The position numbers and the translations under genes are program-made. A stretch of 64,000 nucleotides of DNA from Planctomycetota bacterium (GTDB taxonomy: Bacteria; Planctomycetota; UBA1135; GCA-002748355): positions 124,001 to 188,000 of the forward strand of contig JACKHW010000007.1 of NCBI GenBank assembly GCA_020638795.1, given 5' to 3'. Under the pieces are notes generated by a model. It did no database searches and was not told where the DNA came from. It saw only the letters and a program-made list of their open reading frames with translations. This document shows, in pieces, positions 7,152 through 15,493 of the stretch; within the stretch, counting starts at the first letter, position 1; every line of letters starts with the position of its first letter.

Positions 7152-8648
7152 TCAGACGAGTTCGCTGCCAGAGAGTTCGTACGCCAGCCCGAGCATCGCG
7201 CCGACGTACCCATCGAAACCGCCGTAGCGCACGCGCAGCGCGGCCTCACGCTTGACCCACTCTTCGCGAGCGGCCTTCGTGATGGCGCCCTTGCGGTCCT
7301 CTTCCGAGAACAGCGCGACGAGCCGAGCAGCGTCTTCCTCGAGAGGCTTGCTGCCATTGGCTTGGCTGTGGTTCGAAGGCGCGGTCACCTGCTCGGTCGA
7401 GCCGAACTTCGGCACCGGAGCATTCGCTTCGGTGAAGAGCTGGCCCACGCGATCGGGCGTCGCTGCCTGCTGCAGCGGTTGAGGAGCAGGAGTCGCCGCC
7501 TTGGGCGGATTCTGCTTCGCGTCCGCGAGCAGTTGCACGCATGCGTCTTCGACGCTCGCTCCGCCGTCGATCAGCTTCGCGACGAGGGCCTCTTGCCCCG
7601 GGAGCGCCATCTCGCGAATGCGAGCGGCCCGATTGCGCTCCTCTTCGGCGCCGCGCTTCGCGGCTGCCAGGGTCAACTGCTTCGCCAGCTCCGGGTACTG
7701 TGCCTCCAGCTCGGCGATCGATTGCACGCTCTTGGGCGTGGTGTCGTTCTTCTCTCCCACGGTTTCGCCCTCTCCAGTTGAGGCTGCGGCACCCACGGCC
7801 GCGTCGAAAGTCGTCTTCGGACCGGACGCAGCTTCGCCGTCCTGCCCCACCCACTGGCGCAGCTCACGCAACGCCTCCGCACGCGAGCTCACCTTGTCTG
7901 CAAGGCCGAGATCGACTGCTTCCTGACCGATCCATGTCGCGCCCGTGACCACGCGCTCGAGCGCGGCTCCCGTGAGGCCGCGGTGCTCCGAGACCGTCGC
8001 GACGAACAGATCGAAGAACTTGTTCACGTCGGCCTTGATGGCCTCCGCTTCCTCGGGACGAGGCTTGTCGCCCTGCGTGCCCGGGGCCTTCCCAGGGCGC
8101 GAGCGAATCAACGTGACGTCGATGCCTTCCTGCTCGTAGTACCGGTGAATGTCGACGATGCCCGAGATGACGCCGATCGAACCGACGTGCGCCGTCTTGC
8201 CGACAAAGAGCCCCGTCGCGGCGCTCGCGATCCAGTACGCCGCACTCGCCACAAGGTTGCCGGCGTAGGCCATGACGGGCTTCGTCGAAGCGGCGAGCGC
8301 AACCGCATCGCCGAGGCTTGCCGTCCCGTAGACCGTGCCGCCGGGCGAGTGGATGTCGAGGAAGATGCCTTCGACTTCCTCGTCCTCTGCGGCAGCGAGG
8401 ACTTGCGCCTCGACGACCTGCGGGTTGAGGCCGAACCACGTCGCGCCGTGTCGGATCACACCATCGATCGTGATCGTCGCGATTCCGTCGACGACGTCGT
8501 AGCTCGTGACCCGTCCGTTCTCGAGCTGACGTAGACGACGCTCGCTGGAGGGAATCGCGAGTTCGCGCTCGGCGTCCCGCAGGATGCGATCCGCCTGGTT
8601 CTCGAGGATCGCGTACGGTTGATGTCCGAGGTCGTGGAAGCGCGTCAC
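7152..8648 (-). CDS. S49-family prohead protease with C-terminal scaffold, 498 aa
   Basis: Lambda gpC-like capsid maturation protease. Residues ~45-285 form the ClpP/SppA-type domain: oxyanion loop HSPGG (~100), SAAYWIAS (~135), catalytic Ser in GSIGV (~157) and a probable catalytic Lys in RPGKAPG (~187). The remaining ~215 residues are charged and helical (AAAKRGAEEERNRAARIREM), as expected of a fused scaffolding segment that is cut out on maturation. I choose the GTG at 8648, which overlaps the portal stop (GTGA). The upstream part of the open frame is antisense-like Arg/Gly-rich sequence. Confidence 0.9.
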   Translation of the reverse strand: MTRFHDLGHQPYAILENQADRILRDAERELAIPSSERRLRQLENGRVTSYDVVDGIATITIDGVIRHGATWFGLNPQVVEAQVLAAAEDEEVEGIFLDIHSPGGTVYGTASLGDAVALAASTKPVMAYAGNLVASAAYWIASAATGLFVGKTAHVGSIGVISGIVDIHRYYEQEGIDVTLIRSRPGKAPGTQGDKPRPEEAEAIKADVNKFFDLFVATVSEHRGLTGAALERVVTGATWIGQEAVDLGLADKVSSRAEALRELRQWVGQDGEAASGPKTTFDAAVGAAASTGEGETVGEKNDTTPKSVQSIAELEAQYPELAKQLTLAAAKRGAEEERNRAARIREMALPGQEALVAKLIDGGASVEDACVQLLADAKQNPPKAATPAPQPLQQAATPDRVGQLFTEANAPVPKFGSTEQVTAPSNHSQANGSKPLEEDAARLVALFSEEDRKGAITKAAREEWVKREAALRVRYGGFDGYVGAMLGLAYELSGSELV

Positions 8649-10327
8649 GCATCCTCCTCGCCGTCGTCGGCTTCGTCGTCCTGCTCGTCCTCGGGCTGAT
8701 CCGGATCCTGCTCGTCGTCGGCCTGCTGGTCCTCGCCGTCCTTCGCGTCTTGCGGCTGCTCGGCGAGGAGGCCTGTCGAGAAGCCTTCCTCCTCGAGGAC
8801 CTCGCGCTCGAAGGCGAGCTCGCCGACGACGTCTTCGAAGTCCTCGCCGTGCCGGCCGAGGATGCGCGAGCGCGACGACAGATTCGCACCGAGCATCGCG
8901 ATGTCGGCCTTGGCTTCCTTGTCCGGGTCGACCCAGCGGTGGATCTGCGCCTGCCACCCGACGTGAGTCAGTGCCGAGCCGAGCTCCGGCCAGTTCGCCG
9001 AGACTTCGCCGCGCACCCAGGCCTCGGCCATGAGCCGCGAGAAGAGCGGCCAGCAGAGCCGGTGCACGATCTGATCCTGGATCGTCTCGAGCTCGCGCTG
9101 CGCGGCGATCAGCATCGTGCGCGCGTTCGAGTAGTTCATGCCACTGAACGCGAGGAAGCAGACCTCGTACGGCAGACCGACCGAGAAGGCGATCGACTCG
9201 AGGATGGAACGCACGAAGGGCGCGTAGCTCGCGCCGGGCCGCTTCGGGTCAAGGAACTCGATACCACCCGCGCCCGCGAAGTGCGCGATCATGCCGGGCT
9301 CCATCTCGTCATACGGCTTCGCGTAGCTCGGCATGGAGTCGTGCATGATCGCGAGACCGATGCAGCCTTCGGCGCGCTTCGCGTGCAGCTCGGCGTCGAC
9401 GAAGTCTCCCAGCACGCGGATCTGCGCGAGGGCACCCGACAGCCAAGGCACGTCCCGTGTCTGGCCGGCGCGCTCCTCGACGACAAGGTGCTCGACGATC
9501 GGGAGCCCCGTGCGGTCGTCCCGCATCGGGATGCGCTGGAAGCGCGACATCCCGCTACGGACGCGCGAGGGCTCATCGAACGTGCCGCGCTCGAGCTCGT
9601 CCTGGATCTCGACCCAGATCGCGATCGGCTCGTCGTTCTGGTCGAGTTCGATGCCGTCGCGGATTCGTCGGCCACGCAGGCTCTGATCGTGCGGGGTCTG
9701 GACCCTGTGCGCCTCGATCAGGTCGACCCCGGTGCGGTAGGGCCGCGTCGGATCCTTCGTGTCCACGAAGTGCACGAACACGTCGCCGTCGCGCACGAGG
9801 GCAGCCATCGCCTGGCGCTGCAGACCGTAGATCGTGAGCTTGCGGCGCGCGTGCATCGTGGGCACGGCGCGCTCCCAGATTTGCTTGACCTGCCGCGAGT
9901 AGTTGCGGACCCGCTTCGTCGACCACCCGAGCAGGCGCGCCCCTCGAGCTGGCCGCGGGCGGATCCCGCGACCGATGACCTCGCGCTGGAAGGTCCGGAT
10001 GACCGAGCGCGCGTACGGGTTGTTGCGGCAGACGTCCCGGCTGCGGGCGAGCAGGTCAAGGCGATCAGGCAGCGTATCGAGATCGGCACTGCTGACGCCT
10101 GGCCACCAGTCGTCGTAGCCGCGGAACTCGCGCGCCGCGTCGTAGCCACCACTTGCCGCTCCATACGTGATCGAACCGTCGGAGTTGCGGACGCCGGCGT
10201 GGTGGTCGATCAGCTTTGCGTCGCGGAAGCGACGCTCCCAGCCGGCGAGGCGCTTCTGCAGCTGGCGTTCGCGCACGACCTTCGCGCGCTGTCCCCGGAC
10301 CCGGCGCTTCTGCGCGACGGTCATCAT
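8645..10327 (-). CDS. Lambda-type phage portal protein, 560 aa
   Basis: Forms the dodecameric channel through which DNA enters the capsid. The family signs are an N-terminal region with RGYDDWWPG, the NNPYARSVIRTFQREVIG block (~115), WERAVPTMHARRKLTIYGLQ, and the GDVFVHFVD strand. A central LAFSGMNYSNARTMLIAAQR segment is typical of TIGR01539-like portals. The C terminus is strikingly acidic (about 35 residues, mostly D, E and Q). Length is normal for the family. It overlaps gpW upstream and the protease downstream by 4 bp each, so all three are translationally coupled. Confidence 0.93.
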   Translation of the reverse strand: MMTVAQKRRVRGQRAKVVRERQLQKRLAGWERRFRDAKLIDHHAGVRNSDGSITYGAASGGYDAAREFRGYDDWWPGVSSADLDTLPDRLDLLARSRDVCRNNPYARSVIRTFQREVIGRGIRPRPARGARLLGWSTKRVRNYSRQVKQIWERAVPTMHARRKLTIYGLQRQAMAALVRDGDVFVHFVDTKDPTRPYRTGVDLIEAHRVQTPHDQSLRGRRIRDGIELDQNDEPIAIWVEIQDELERGTFDEPSRVRSGMSRFQRIPMRDDRTGLPIVEHLVVEERAGQTRDVPWLSGALAQIRVLGDFVDAELHAKRAEGCIGLAIMHDSMPSYAKPYDEMEPGMIAHFAGAGGIEFLDPKRPGASYAPFVRSILESIAFSVGLPYEVCFLAFSGMNYSNARTMLIAAQRELETIQDQIVHRLCWPLFSRLMAEAWVRGEVSANWPELGSALTHVGWQAQIHRWVDPDKEAKADIAMLGANLSSRSRILGRHGEDFEDVVGELAFEREVLEEEGFSTGLLAEQPQDAKDGEDQQADDEQDPDQPEDEQDDEADDGEEDA

Positions 10328-10557
10328 CCGCGCCCCCTCGTGAAGCGGGTCTTCCGGAAGACGGTTTCCCCAGGGCTGACGCCAGCGGCGTCGGCTGCGA
10401 GCTGTGCGCGGAGAGCCTTCTCCTGATCACGGAGCCAGACGAGGTCGACCTGGACCTCGCGGCCGTCGAGCTCACGGATACGCGTGACGCCGCCCGAGGC
10501 TTCCGCCCGGATCATGGCGTCCTGGATCGCGATCAGTCGCTCGGCTGTGGTGAGCAT
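10324..10557 (-). CDS. gpW-like head-tail joining protein, 77 aa
   Basis: Short helical protein placed directly before portal, with a 4-bp overlap, as in lambda (W-B-C). It carries the usual outline: an N-terminal helix (MLTTAERLIAIQDAMIRAEA), a β-hairpin with GREVQ, then a second helix (QEKALRAQL). In lambda gpW seals the filled head and offers the tail attachment site. The C terminus is basic. Its upstream side is not terminase but a divergent cargo cassette, so its promoter must be in 10558-10796. Confidence 0.8.
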   Translation of the reverse strand: MLTTAERLIAIQDAMIRAEASGGVTRIRELDGREVQVDLVWLRDQEKALRAQLAADAAGVSPGETVFRKTRFTRGRG

Positions 10558-10796
10558 CGCGCGCTATCGTGATGCGCGCACGACCCAGACCGATTGTGTT
10601 CAGCCCTGCCTGAACGCCAAGCCTCTCAAACGCCCGCGCGATTCCCGCCAAAGTCCACGATAATTGCCGGTTCAAATCCTGCCAACCACCTAACTCGAAG
10701 AGATGCTGGGCACCTCCCGTTGACAATCTGTCGCACACGCGGTTCAGTCTACGTCTTGCCCCCCAGTGAAGTGCCAGAGAAGTTGAAGGTCTACCC

Positions 10797-11399
10797 ATGA
10801 AGACAACGATCATCGCGATGCTACTCGGCTATCTGTCCGCGAGCCCTGCAGCAGCCTTTCTCGTCCCAGGACCGCAGTGCGTCGCCGCTTGTCAGTGTCT
10901 TGCGACTGCACCGGCATTGTTCAACTTTACGCAGCGCCGGCCTTGCTCGGCAAACGGGTCGATTGACTGCTTCCAAATATCGCTGGCGATCAACTTTCTT
11001 GACAATGGCTGCTGTCAAGAGGGCAATATCCCGCAAGTGTGCGCCGGGGTGACAGCGTCCGATTGCCAATGCAATGCGACTGTGACTTTCGCTACCAATC
11101 CAGCATGCGCAGCCGCTGGAGGCCAGTGCTGCTTCTCCGCCAATCCGGACTTCTGCGTGAAGTTCGACATCTTCAATACTGGCGCCCCAGTCGCAGTAGG
11201 CTGCACCGATACAGCATCCGGCGTCACCGCCGTTGACGCGCCAACCACTTGGATGGCTTCATGCGAAGGCGGCGCCAATACCATCGACGACCGAGCCATT
11301 GAAATGGATTGCAAGGCGACCGACCCTTTCACAGGCGCGCCCGTACCGATTCTGCATGCGAATCTGTCAATGTCCTGCACAAAGTGCCCGCAGCAATGA
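10797..11399 (+). CDS. Exported cysteine-rich protein, 200 aa (cassette 1, gene 1)
   Basis: A clear signal peptide (MKTTIIAMLLGYLSASPAAA) is followed by ~180 residues with 19 cysteines, many in pairs or triplets (VAACQC, NGCCQEG, GGQCCF) and a terminal CTKC. The pattern implies a disulfide-locked extracellular protein. No known toxin or enzyme family is recognised. It stands on the plus strand in the middle of a minus-strand phage late operon, with more A/T-rich codons than its neighbours, as expected of a recently acquired cargo gene. The next gene overlaps it by 4 bp. The final layout (Asp-Cys segment, then a short strand, then CxxC at the end) recurs in the protein at 21803-22397. Confidence 0.65.
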   Translation: MKTTIIAMLLGYLSASPAAAFLVPGPQCVAACQCLATAPALFNFTQRRPCSANGSIDCFQISLAINFLDNGCCQEGNIPQVCAGVTASDCQCNATVTFATNPACAAAGGQCCFSANPDFCVKFDIFNTGAPVAVGCTDTASGVTAVDAPTTWMASCEGGANTIDDRAIEMDCKATDPFTGAPVPILHANLSMSCTKCPQQ

Positions 11400-12145
11400 A
11401 TGCCCGCCGCGCCATTTTCGCGGGCGCGATTGGGGCGTCCCTCGCGTTCGCCGTCGCCCTACTCAGCCGCCGATCACCCGACGTATCAACGCCGCCAAAT
11501 AGCGAATTAAACCACGACTCCAAAAACGGCGACGACAAGTCCACGCCTAGCTCACTTCCGACGAAGCACAATGAGGACAATCAGTATCGAGAGATCAGCC
11601 GACCGGATAATGCACCCAGAGGCCCGATCAAACAGCAACCGCCGCGACTATCGAAACTCCAAGTCGACATAGCAAAATCGACCATCACGAACATCCTCGG
11701 TAGCAAAGAGAATACGCTACGAAACGCAGAGCGGGCCATGAACGCGGACGACCTCGACTCTATCGAGACTGTCGAACGCTTGCGCCAGTCCATCTACCAG
11801 CACAGGGAAGCACTGTCGATGCTAGCAAGCGGGGAGTATTCGATGACTCAACCGCCTGGGTATCCATTCCTTGTCATCCAGCTCGATGGCGACAATCGAG
11901 TGTTTTTTGACCTGAAGAGCAGGGGGCGATCCGAGCAAATGGAAAAGAACATCCGTAGCCTCGTTGCGATGAACACAGATGTTGCCGACTTCGTCGACTC
12001 ATTTAATTCACTCAGCTACGAAGAACGAAAAGCCGCTGCCGCTCGATATCGACGCAGTGAAGACCCAAAGGAGACAACACGCTTCTTTCGTAGCCTAAAC
12101 GCATACCGCCTTGGGCCGGAGTACACACTTGTCCCCATTCATTGA
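11396..12145 (+). CDS. Membrane-anchored protein of unknown function, 249 aa (cassette 1, gene 2)
   Basis: Start chosen at ATG 11396, overlapping the stop of the Cys-rich gene (ATGA). An N-terminal anchor (RAIFAGAIGASLAFAVALLS) is followed by a disordered Ser/Asn/Pro/Lys linker to ~residue 90. The globular part that follows has GEYSM near its middle, a strand-rich segment (LVIQLDGDNRVFFDL) and a helical end with SYEERKAAAARYRR. The same plan (anchor, disordered linker, helices, GEY, strands, terminal charged helix) is seen in the 298-aa protein at 22394-23290, though identity is low. Probable periplasmic partner of the exported Cys-rich protein (inference). Confidence 0.6.
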   Translation: MNARRAIFAGAIGASLAFAVALLSRRSPDVSTPPNSELNHDSKNGDDKSTPSSLPTKHNEDNQYREISRPDNAPRGPIKQQPPRLSKLQVDIAKSTITNILGSKENTLRNAERAMNADDLDSIETVERLRQSIYQHREALSMLASGEYSMTQPPGYPFLVIQLDGDNRVFFDLKSRGRSEQMEKNIRSLVAMNTDVADFVDSFNSLSYEERKAAAARYRRSEDPKETTRFFRSLNAYRLGPEYTLVPIH

Positions 12146-12488
12146 CCGGCTTTACCGCGGTAGAGCATTAGTGTTGGGCGCGATATTGACGGCCTGCGCC
12201 ATTGCGAAGTTACTAGGACCAGCTACAACATTCGGCACCACCCTTGCAGCATTCGAAATCATGCTCGCTATTGCGCTGCAGCTCCGACGCTTCGAATCAC
12301 CGGCTTCGCTATGCGTGGTCGCACTGACGCTGATTGGCGCGACGATTGCGCTTGTTGGAAAAACTTGCAACTGTGCGGGCTCTGTGAGTTTGTCGATCGC
12401 TCAACACGCGGCTCTTGCAGCAGTCACAGGATCGATAGCAATTTGGATTCTCAGTTCGGGGTCAAGAGAGAGAGATGATCTAGCTTGA
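12129..12488 (+). CDS. MauE/DoxX-like membrane protein, 119 aa (cassette 1, gene 3)
   Basis: Four hydrophobic helices: RALVLGAILTACAIAKLL, LAAFEIMLAIALQL, LCVVALTLIGATIALV and AALAAVTGSIAIWIL. A CNCAG motif between helices 3 and 4 takes the place of the CGCFG signature of MauE-type proteins. MauE is needed for maturation of the disulfide-rich methylamine dehydrogenase small subunit, so a redox or disulfide role for the 19-Cys protein in the same cassette is attractive (inference). I prefer the TTG at 12129, which has GGAG 7 bases upstream; a TTG at 12111 is also possible. It overlaps the preceding gene and converges on the Zn-ribbon gene. Confidence 0.6.
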   Translation: MSPFIDRLYRGRALVLGAILTACAIAKLLGPATTFGTTLAAFEIMLAIALQLRRFESPASLCVVALTLIGATIALVGKTCNCAGSVSLSIAQHAALAAVTGSIAIWILSSGSRERDDLA

Positions 12489-12494
12489 GTTGAA

Positions 12495-12755
12495 TTAGCG
12501 TGGCTCTGACAAGAAACGCGAATAGACAACCTTGAATTTCTTTCCGCACGGAATCGACCTGCAGAGGTAGTACGTCGCCGAGCCATCGCGGCTTCGCCCG
12601 TAGTCGTTGATGTCCTCGTTCCCGCAGAACGGGCAGCAGCGCTTGAGCCACACGACGACGGGGATCTGCTCGGGCTCGTCGATTACGAGCTCGCGCACGA
12701 CGGGCAGTTCCTCCTCACGCGACCGCCGCCGCTTCGATTCGCGCACCCAGCTCAT
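12495..12755 (-). CDS. Zn-ribbon phage protein, 86 aa
   Basis: Starts at ATG 12755 inside the terminase stop (ATGA). A charged N terminus (RESKRRRSREEELPVV) leads to a β-strand and a zinc ribbon made of CCPFCGNEDI and a later CRSIPCGKKF. This is a common shape for small phage Ogr/Delta-like or packaging-associated proteins. It could be a late-gene activator of the Ogr type, since such proteins use CPxC...C pairs, but it is coupled to terminase rather than free-standing. It is the last gene before the antisense cargo cassette. Confidence 0.65.
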   Translation of the reverse strand: MSWVRESKRRRSREEELPVVRELVIDEPEQIPVVVWLKRCCPFCGNEDINDYGRSRDGSATYYLCRSIPCGKKFKVVYSRFLSEPR

Positions 12756-14698
12756 CGACCACGCCCCCAGAAGCTTCCACGGCGATTGTCCCGCCACCGA
12801 CTCTGCTTGGCGCGCTCATCGGCCTCTCGCTTGCGCTCCTCACGGACCGAGCGCGGGGCGAGCGCACCCTCGGCGGACCCGAGCCGCATCGACGCCGCGA
12901 TCGCGTAGACGATGCAGTCCCAGTACTCGTTGCGAGGCGACCCGTGCTTCTTCTCCCAAATCGGCTCGGCGCTCTTGCTCTTCTTCGAGAAGACCTTGTG
13001 CTCGCTCGTGACGTGCGAGAGGAACTCCTCGCTGACGTCCCGCGGGATGTGCATCACGCTGCGTCTCGCATCGTCGCTGGCCCCCAGCATGCGCGCCGCG
13101 CGGTCCTTGATCTTTGTCGTGTCGAGGGAGTAGAGCGGGATCTTCAGGTGCTCCATCCCGCGGCGTCCTCGAGGGTCGCAGTTGCCGCGCTTGATCGGCC
13201 CACCCTTCAGGCGCTGCTGGCCGGAGACAAGCATGATGAGGTCGCGGTTCTCGTGCCCCAGCATCTCGACGTCGTGCGTGAAGAGCCCGCTCTCATGGTC
13301 GATGGCAGCCAGTGAGACACCGATCGACGAGCCATCCTGGAAGGCCCAGGTGCGCGTCTGCGCGAGCGTGAGGTACTGATCGAAGGCGTCGTCGCCGAAG
13401 AGCGTTCCGTAGTCCAGCAGGTAGAGGTGGTCCTCAGGCGTGACCGCCATCGCGACCCACCAGACCTCGGGGCCGCTCTGCACGTCTGCCGCCATGACCA
13501 CGACCGACGTCGTCTCCGGCAGATCGTTCAACTTGAAGTCCGACGTCTCGCTCGAGATTGCCTCGAGGTCGACCTTCGTTGCGACTTCGAAGAAGGGCTG
13601 CCCGAAGTAACCGTTCGCGACGTCCTGGCGCTTCTCGGGATCCCCTTCGCACGCCAGGTGCTCGGACAGGATCTCGGACCACGGTACCCATGGCGAGTAG
13701 GCCGCCCAGATGTGGTAGCTCCGGTGCACGCTCATCGTGTCGCCGTGCACGACGCCATCGTCGTCGACCTCACAGCCCTGCGGCACCCACACGCCGCGCT
13801 CGTCCATCGCGTCGCGATCGCGCTCCTCGATGCGCTCGCGGCAGGCCTCGCACCGCATCCACACCGGAGCAACTCCGTTGGCGATGTCATCGACCGTGGC
13901 GCCCCGCTCGGCGAAGAGGGAGCTGATCCGGATGACCTGATACGCACCGCAATGCGGGCACGGCACGTGGCGCTCACGCTGGTCGCCACGCTTGTAGGCG
14001 AGGTAGATGCGCCCGGATTCGACCGTCGGCGTCGACACCCGGTAGACGAGACGCCGCTTGCGAAACGTGGTCGTGCGCTTGACCGCGAGGTCTTCGGGAT
14101 GCGCCTCCTTCTTACCACCCGGGAACTTGTCGAGTTCGTCGAGGAAGAGCCGACGGATGGCGCGCGAGGCCAGCGCTGTCGGCGACCCAGCCCAGATCGC
14201 GTAGAGCGTCATCTCGGGCATGTCGACCTTCGCACCCTTGATGGTCTTCTGCGCCGCCGTGTCGTCCCCGCCCACGGCCTCGCGCCACGGACCGAAGGCC
14301 GAATGCGTCGAGAGCTGCACGAGGTTGGCGACGCGCTCGGCGAGGAACTCCTTGACCGCGTCCTTGGTCGGCATGACGTACGCCGTCGGGTCCGGGTCCG
14401 TCGTCATCGACCAGCCGAGCACGTTGAGCATCGCCTCCGACCCACCCGTCTGCGGCGACTTCATGATCGTGACTTCTTGGACGTGCGGCTCCGCGGCCGC
14501 ATCCATGATCTCGATCAGGTACTTCGCGCGATGCCGCCACGGCCCGGGTTCGGCCTGCCCCTTCCCGGGCAGCACGCGGTACTTGAGGGCCCACTCGCTC
14601 GGGAGCAGGTTCTCGGGCGGGTCGAAAACTCCAGCGAGCTCCGGCCACGTCAGCGCCTCGAGGTCGAGATCCGAGAAGTCGAGGAGAAGGTCAGTCAT
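12752..14698 (-). CDS. Terminase large subunit, GpA family, 648 aa
   Basis: ATP-driven DNA packaging motor and nuclease. N-terminal ATPase: adenine-side PSEWALKYRVLPGKG, a divergent Walker A KSPQTGGSE (~residue 80) and Walker B LFLDELDKFPG (~170). A zinc finger lies at PCPHCGAYQ with CEACRERI. The nuclease domain shows AADVQSGPEVWW (~395), AAIDHESGLFTHD (~465) and the GSPRNEYWDCIVYA end region. Length matches lambda gpA (641). It overlaps the small subunit by 8 bp. All catalytic elements look present, so packaging function may be retained. Confidence 0.95.
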   Translation of the reverse strand: MTDLLLDFSDLDLEALTWPELAGVFDPPENLLPSEWALKYRVLPGKGQAEPGPWRHRAKYLIEIMDAAAEPHVQEVTIMKSPQTGGSEAMLNVLGWSMTTDPDPTAYVMPTKDAVKEFLAERVANLVQLSTHSAFGPWREAVGGDDTAAQKTIKGAKVDMPEMTLYAIWAGSPTALASRAIRRLFLDELDKFPGGKKEAHPEDLAVKRTTTFRKRRLVYRVSTPTVESGRIYLAYKRGDQRERHVPCPHCGAYQVIRISSLFAERGATVDDIANGVAPVWMRCEACRERIEERDRDAMDERGVWVPQGCEVDDDGVVHGDTMSVHRSYHIWAAYSPWVPWSEILSEHLACEGDPEKRQDVANGYFGQPFFEVATKVDLEAISSETSDFKLNDLPETTSVVVMAADVQSGPEVWWVAMAVTPEDHLYLLDYGTLFGDDAFDQYLTLAQTRTWAFQDGSSIGVSLAAIDHESGLFTHDVEMLGHENRDLIMLVSGQQRLKGGPIKRGNCDPRGRRGMEHLKIPLYSLDTTKIKDRAARMLGASDDARRSVMHIPRDVSEEFLSHVTSEHKVFSKKSKSAEPIWEKKHGSPRNEYWDCIVYAIAASMRLGSAEGALAPRSVREERKREADERAKQSRWRDNRRGSFWGRGR

Positions 14699-15332
14699 CG
14701 GACGGCTGCTCCTCGAGCAGGCGCGCCTGCACGCCCGCGATCTGCTTCCACGATTCGTCGACGAGGGTCTGCACGCGCTCGGCGCACTCGTCTCCCCACT
14801 GAGCTCGGGCCCGCTCGGTCATCTGCCCGAGCACACGTCGACACATTGCGGCAATGCCCTGGATCCCGGAGACCAGCTTCTCGCGTCGGACGACCGCTCC
14901 CTTCGCGGTTTCCGCCTTGATCTCGGCGAGCTCCGCGTCCGCACGCCGCTTGCGCAGCTCGAGCTGCTCGACTTCCTTGTTGAATCGCGCTGCAGATGCG
15001 AGGTGGTCGTAGGTCGAGTTGCTGCCCTCGGGGTCGCTTGGACCTCCGGTCCCCCGGTGCTCGAGTTCGGCCGGCGAACCCTCCCGCGGGCCCCGCAACG
15101 AACCGCCGAGCGGCGCGCCCTGCCGGGCCTGCAGAAACTGCTTCGGCCTTCGCTGCAGCCAGAGCGTGATCTCGTCGAGGTCGTACTCGGCCTTCCCGTC
15201 CGACGTCGTGTGCACCGGGAAGCCAGGCTTGCGGCGCCAAGCGCCGGCGGTCGGAGCGGCGACGCCGAAATGCGCGGCAACCGCCTTCAGAGTGCGCACG
15301 CGACGCGCGGATTGCTTCTGTTTCGCCATCAC
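14691..15332 (-). CDS. Terminase small subunit, Nu1-like, 213 aa
   Basis: Recognises the packaging site on phage DNA and recruits the large subunit. N-terminal winged HTH of the Nu1/MerR kind (LKAVAAHFGVAAPTAGAWRR then YDLDEITLWLQRR), a Gly/Pro-rich linker to ~residue 105, then a long coiled helix (ARFNKEVEQLELRKRRADAE) used for oligomerisation and GpA binding. Two adjacent ATGs (15332 and 15329) are possible starts. First gene of the packaging module; a 161-bp gap upstream separates it from the next gene. Confidence 0.85.
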   Translation of the reverse strand: MMAKQKQSARRVRTLKAVAAHFGVAAPTAGAWRRKPGFPVHTTSDGKAEYDLDEITLWLQRRPKQFLQARQGAPLGGSLRGPREGSPAELEHRGTGGPSDPEGSNSTYDHLASAARFNKEVEQLELRKRRADAELAEIKAETAKGAVVRREKLVSGIQGIAAMCRRVLGQMTERARAQWGDECAERVQTLVDESWKQIAGVQARLLEEQPSDD

Positions 15333-15493
15333 CGCGACTTGGAATCGCGATCGCGATCACGCTCACGACGCACGCCCGTAGTAAGTAAGTATGTGACAGT
15401 AGTTTGAAAAAAGTCGCCGATGATCGCGCCGTCGGAACCCAACGATATTGGCCCAGGAAGGACCCGCGATGGCCATCGAAGACCCCATGCTCG

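Noticed and set aside
10660..10692. tRNA T-arm-like sequence (GGTTCAAATCC followed by a CCA)
   Set aside because: The stem has a mismatch and no acceptor, D or anticodon arm can be folded around it. It could be a relic of an attachment site, but no matching repeat is seen at the other end of the cassette.
10472..10813. 113-aa minus-strand frame over the gpW upstream gap
   Set aside because: It overlaps gpW in another frame, has no ribosome site or recognisable motif, and reads Arg/Gly-rich.
13427..14920. 497-aa plus-strand frame opposite terminase
   Set aside because: The minus strand carries a full GpA-type terminase with motifs; the plus frame has no protein character.
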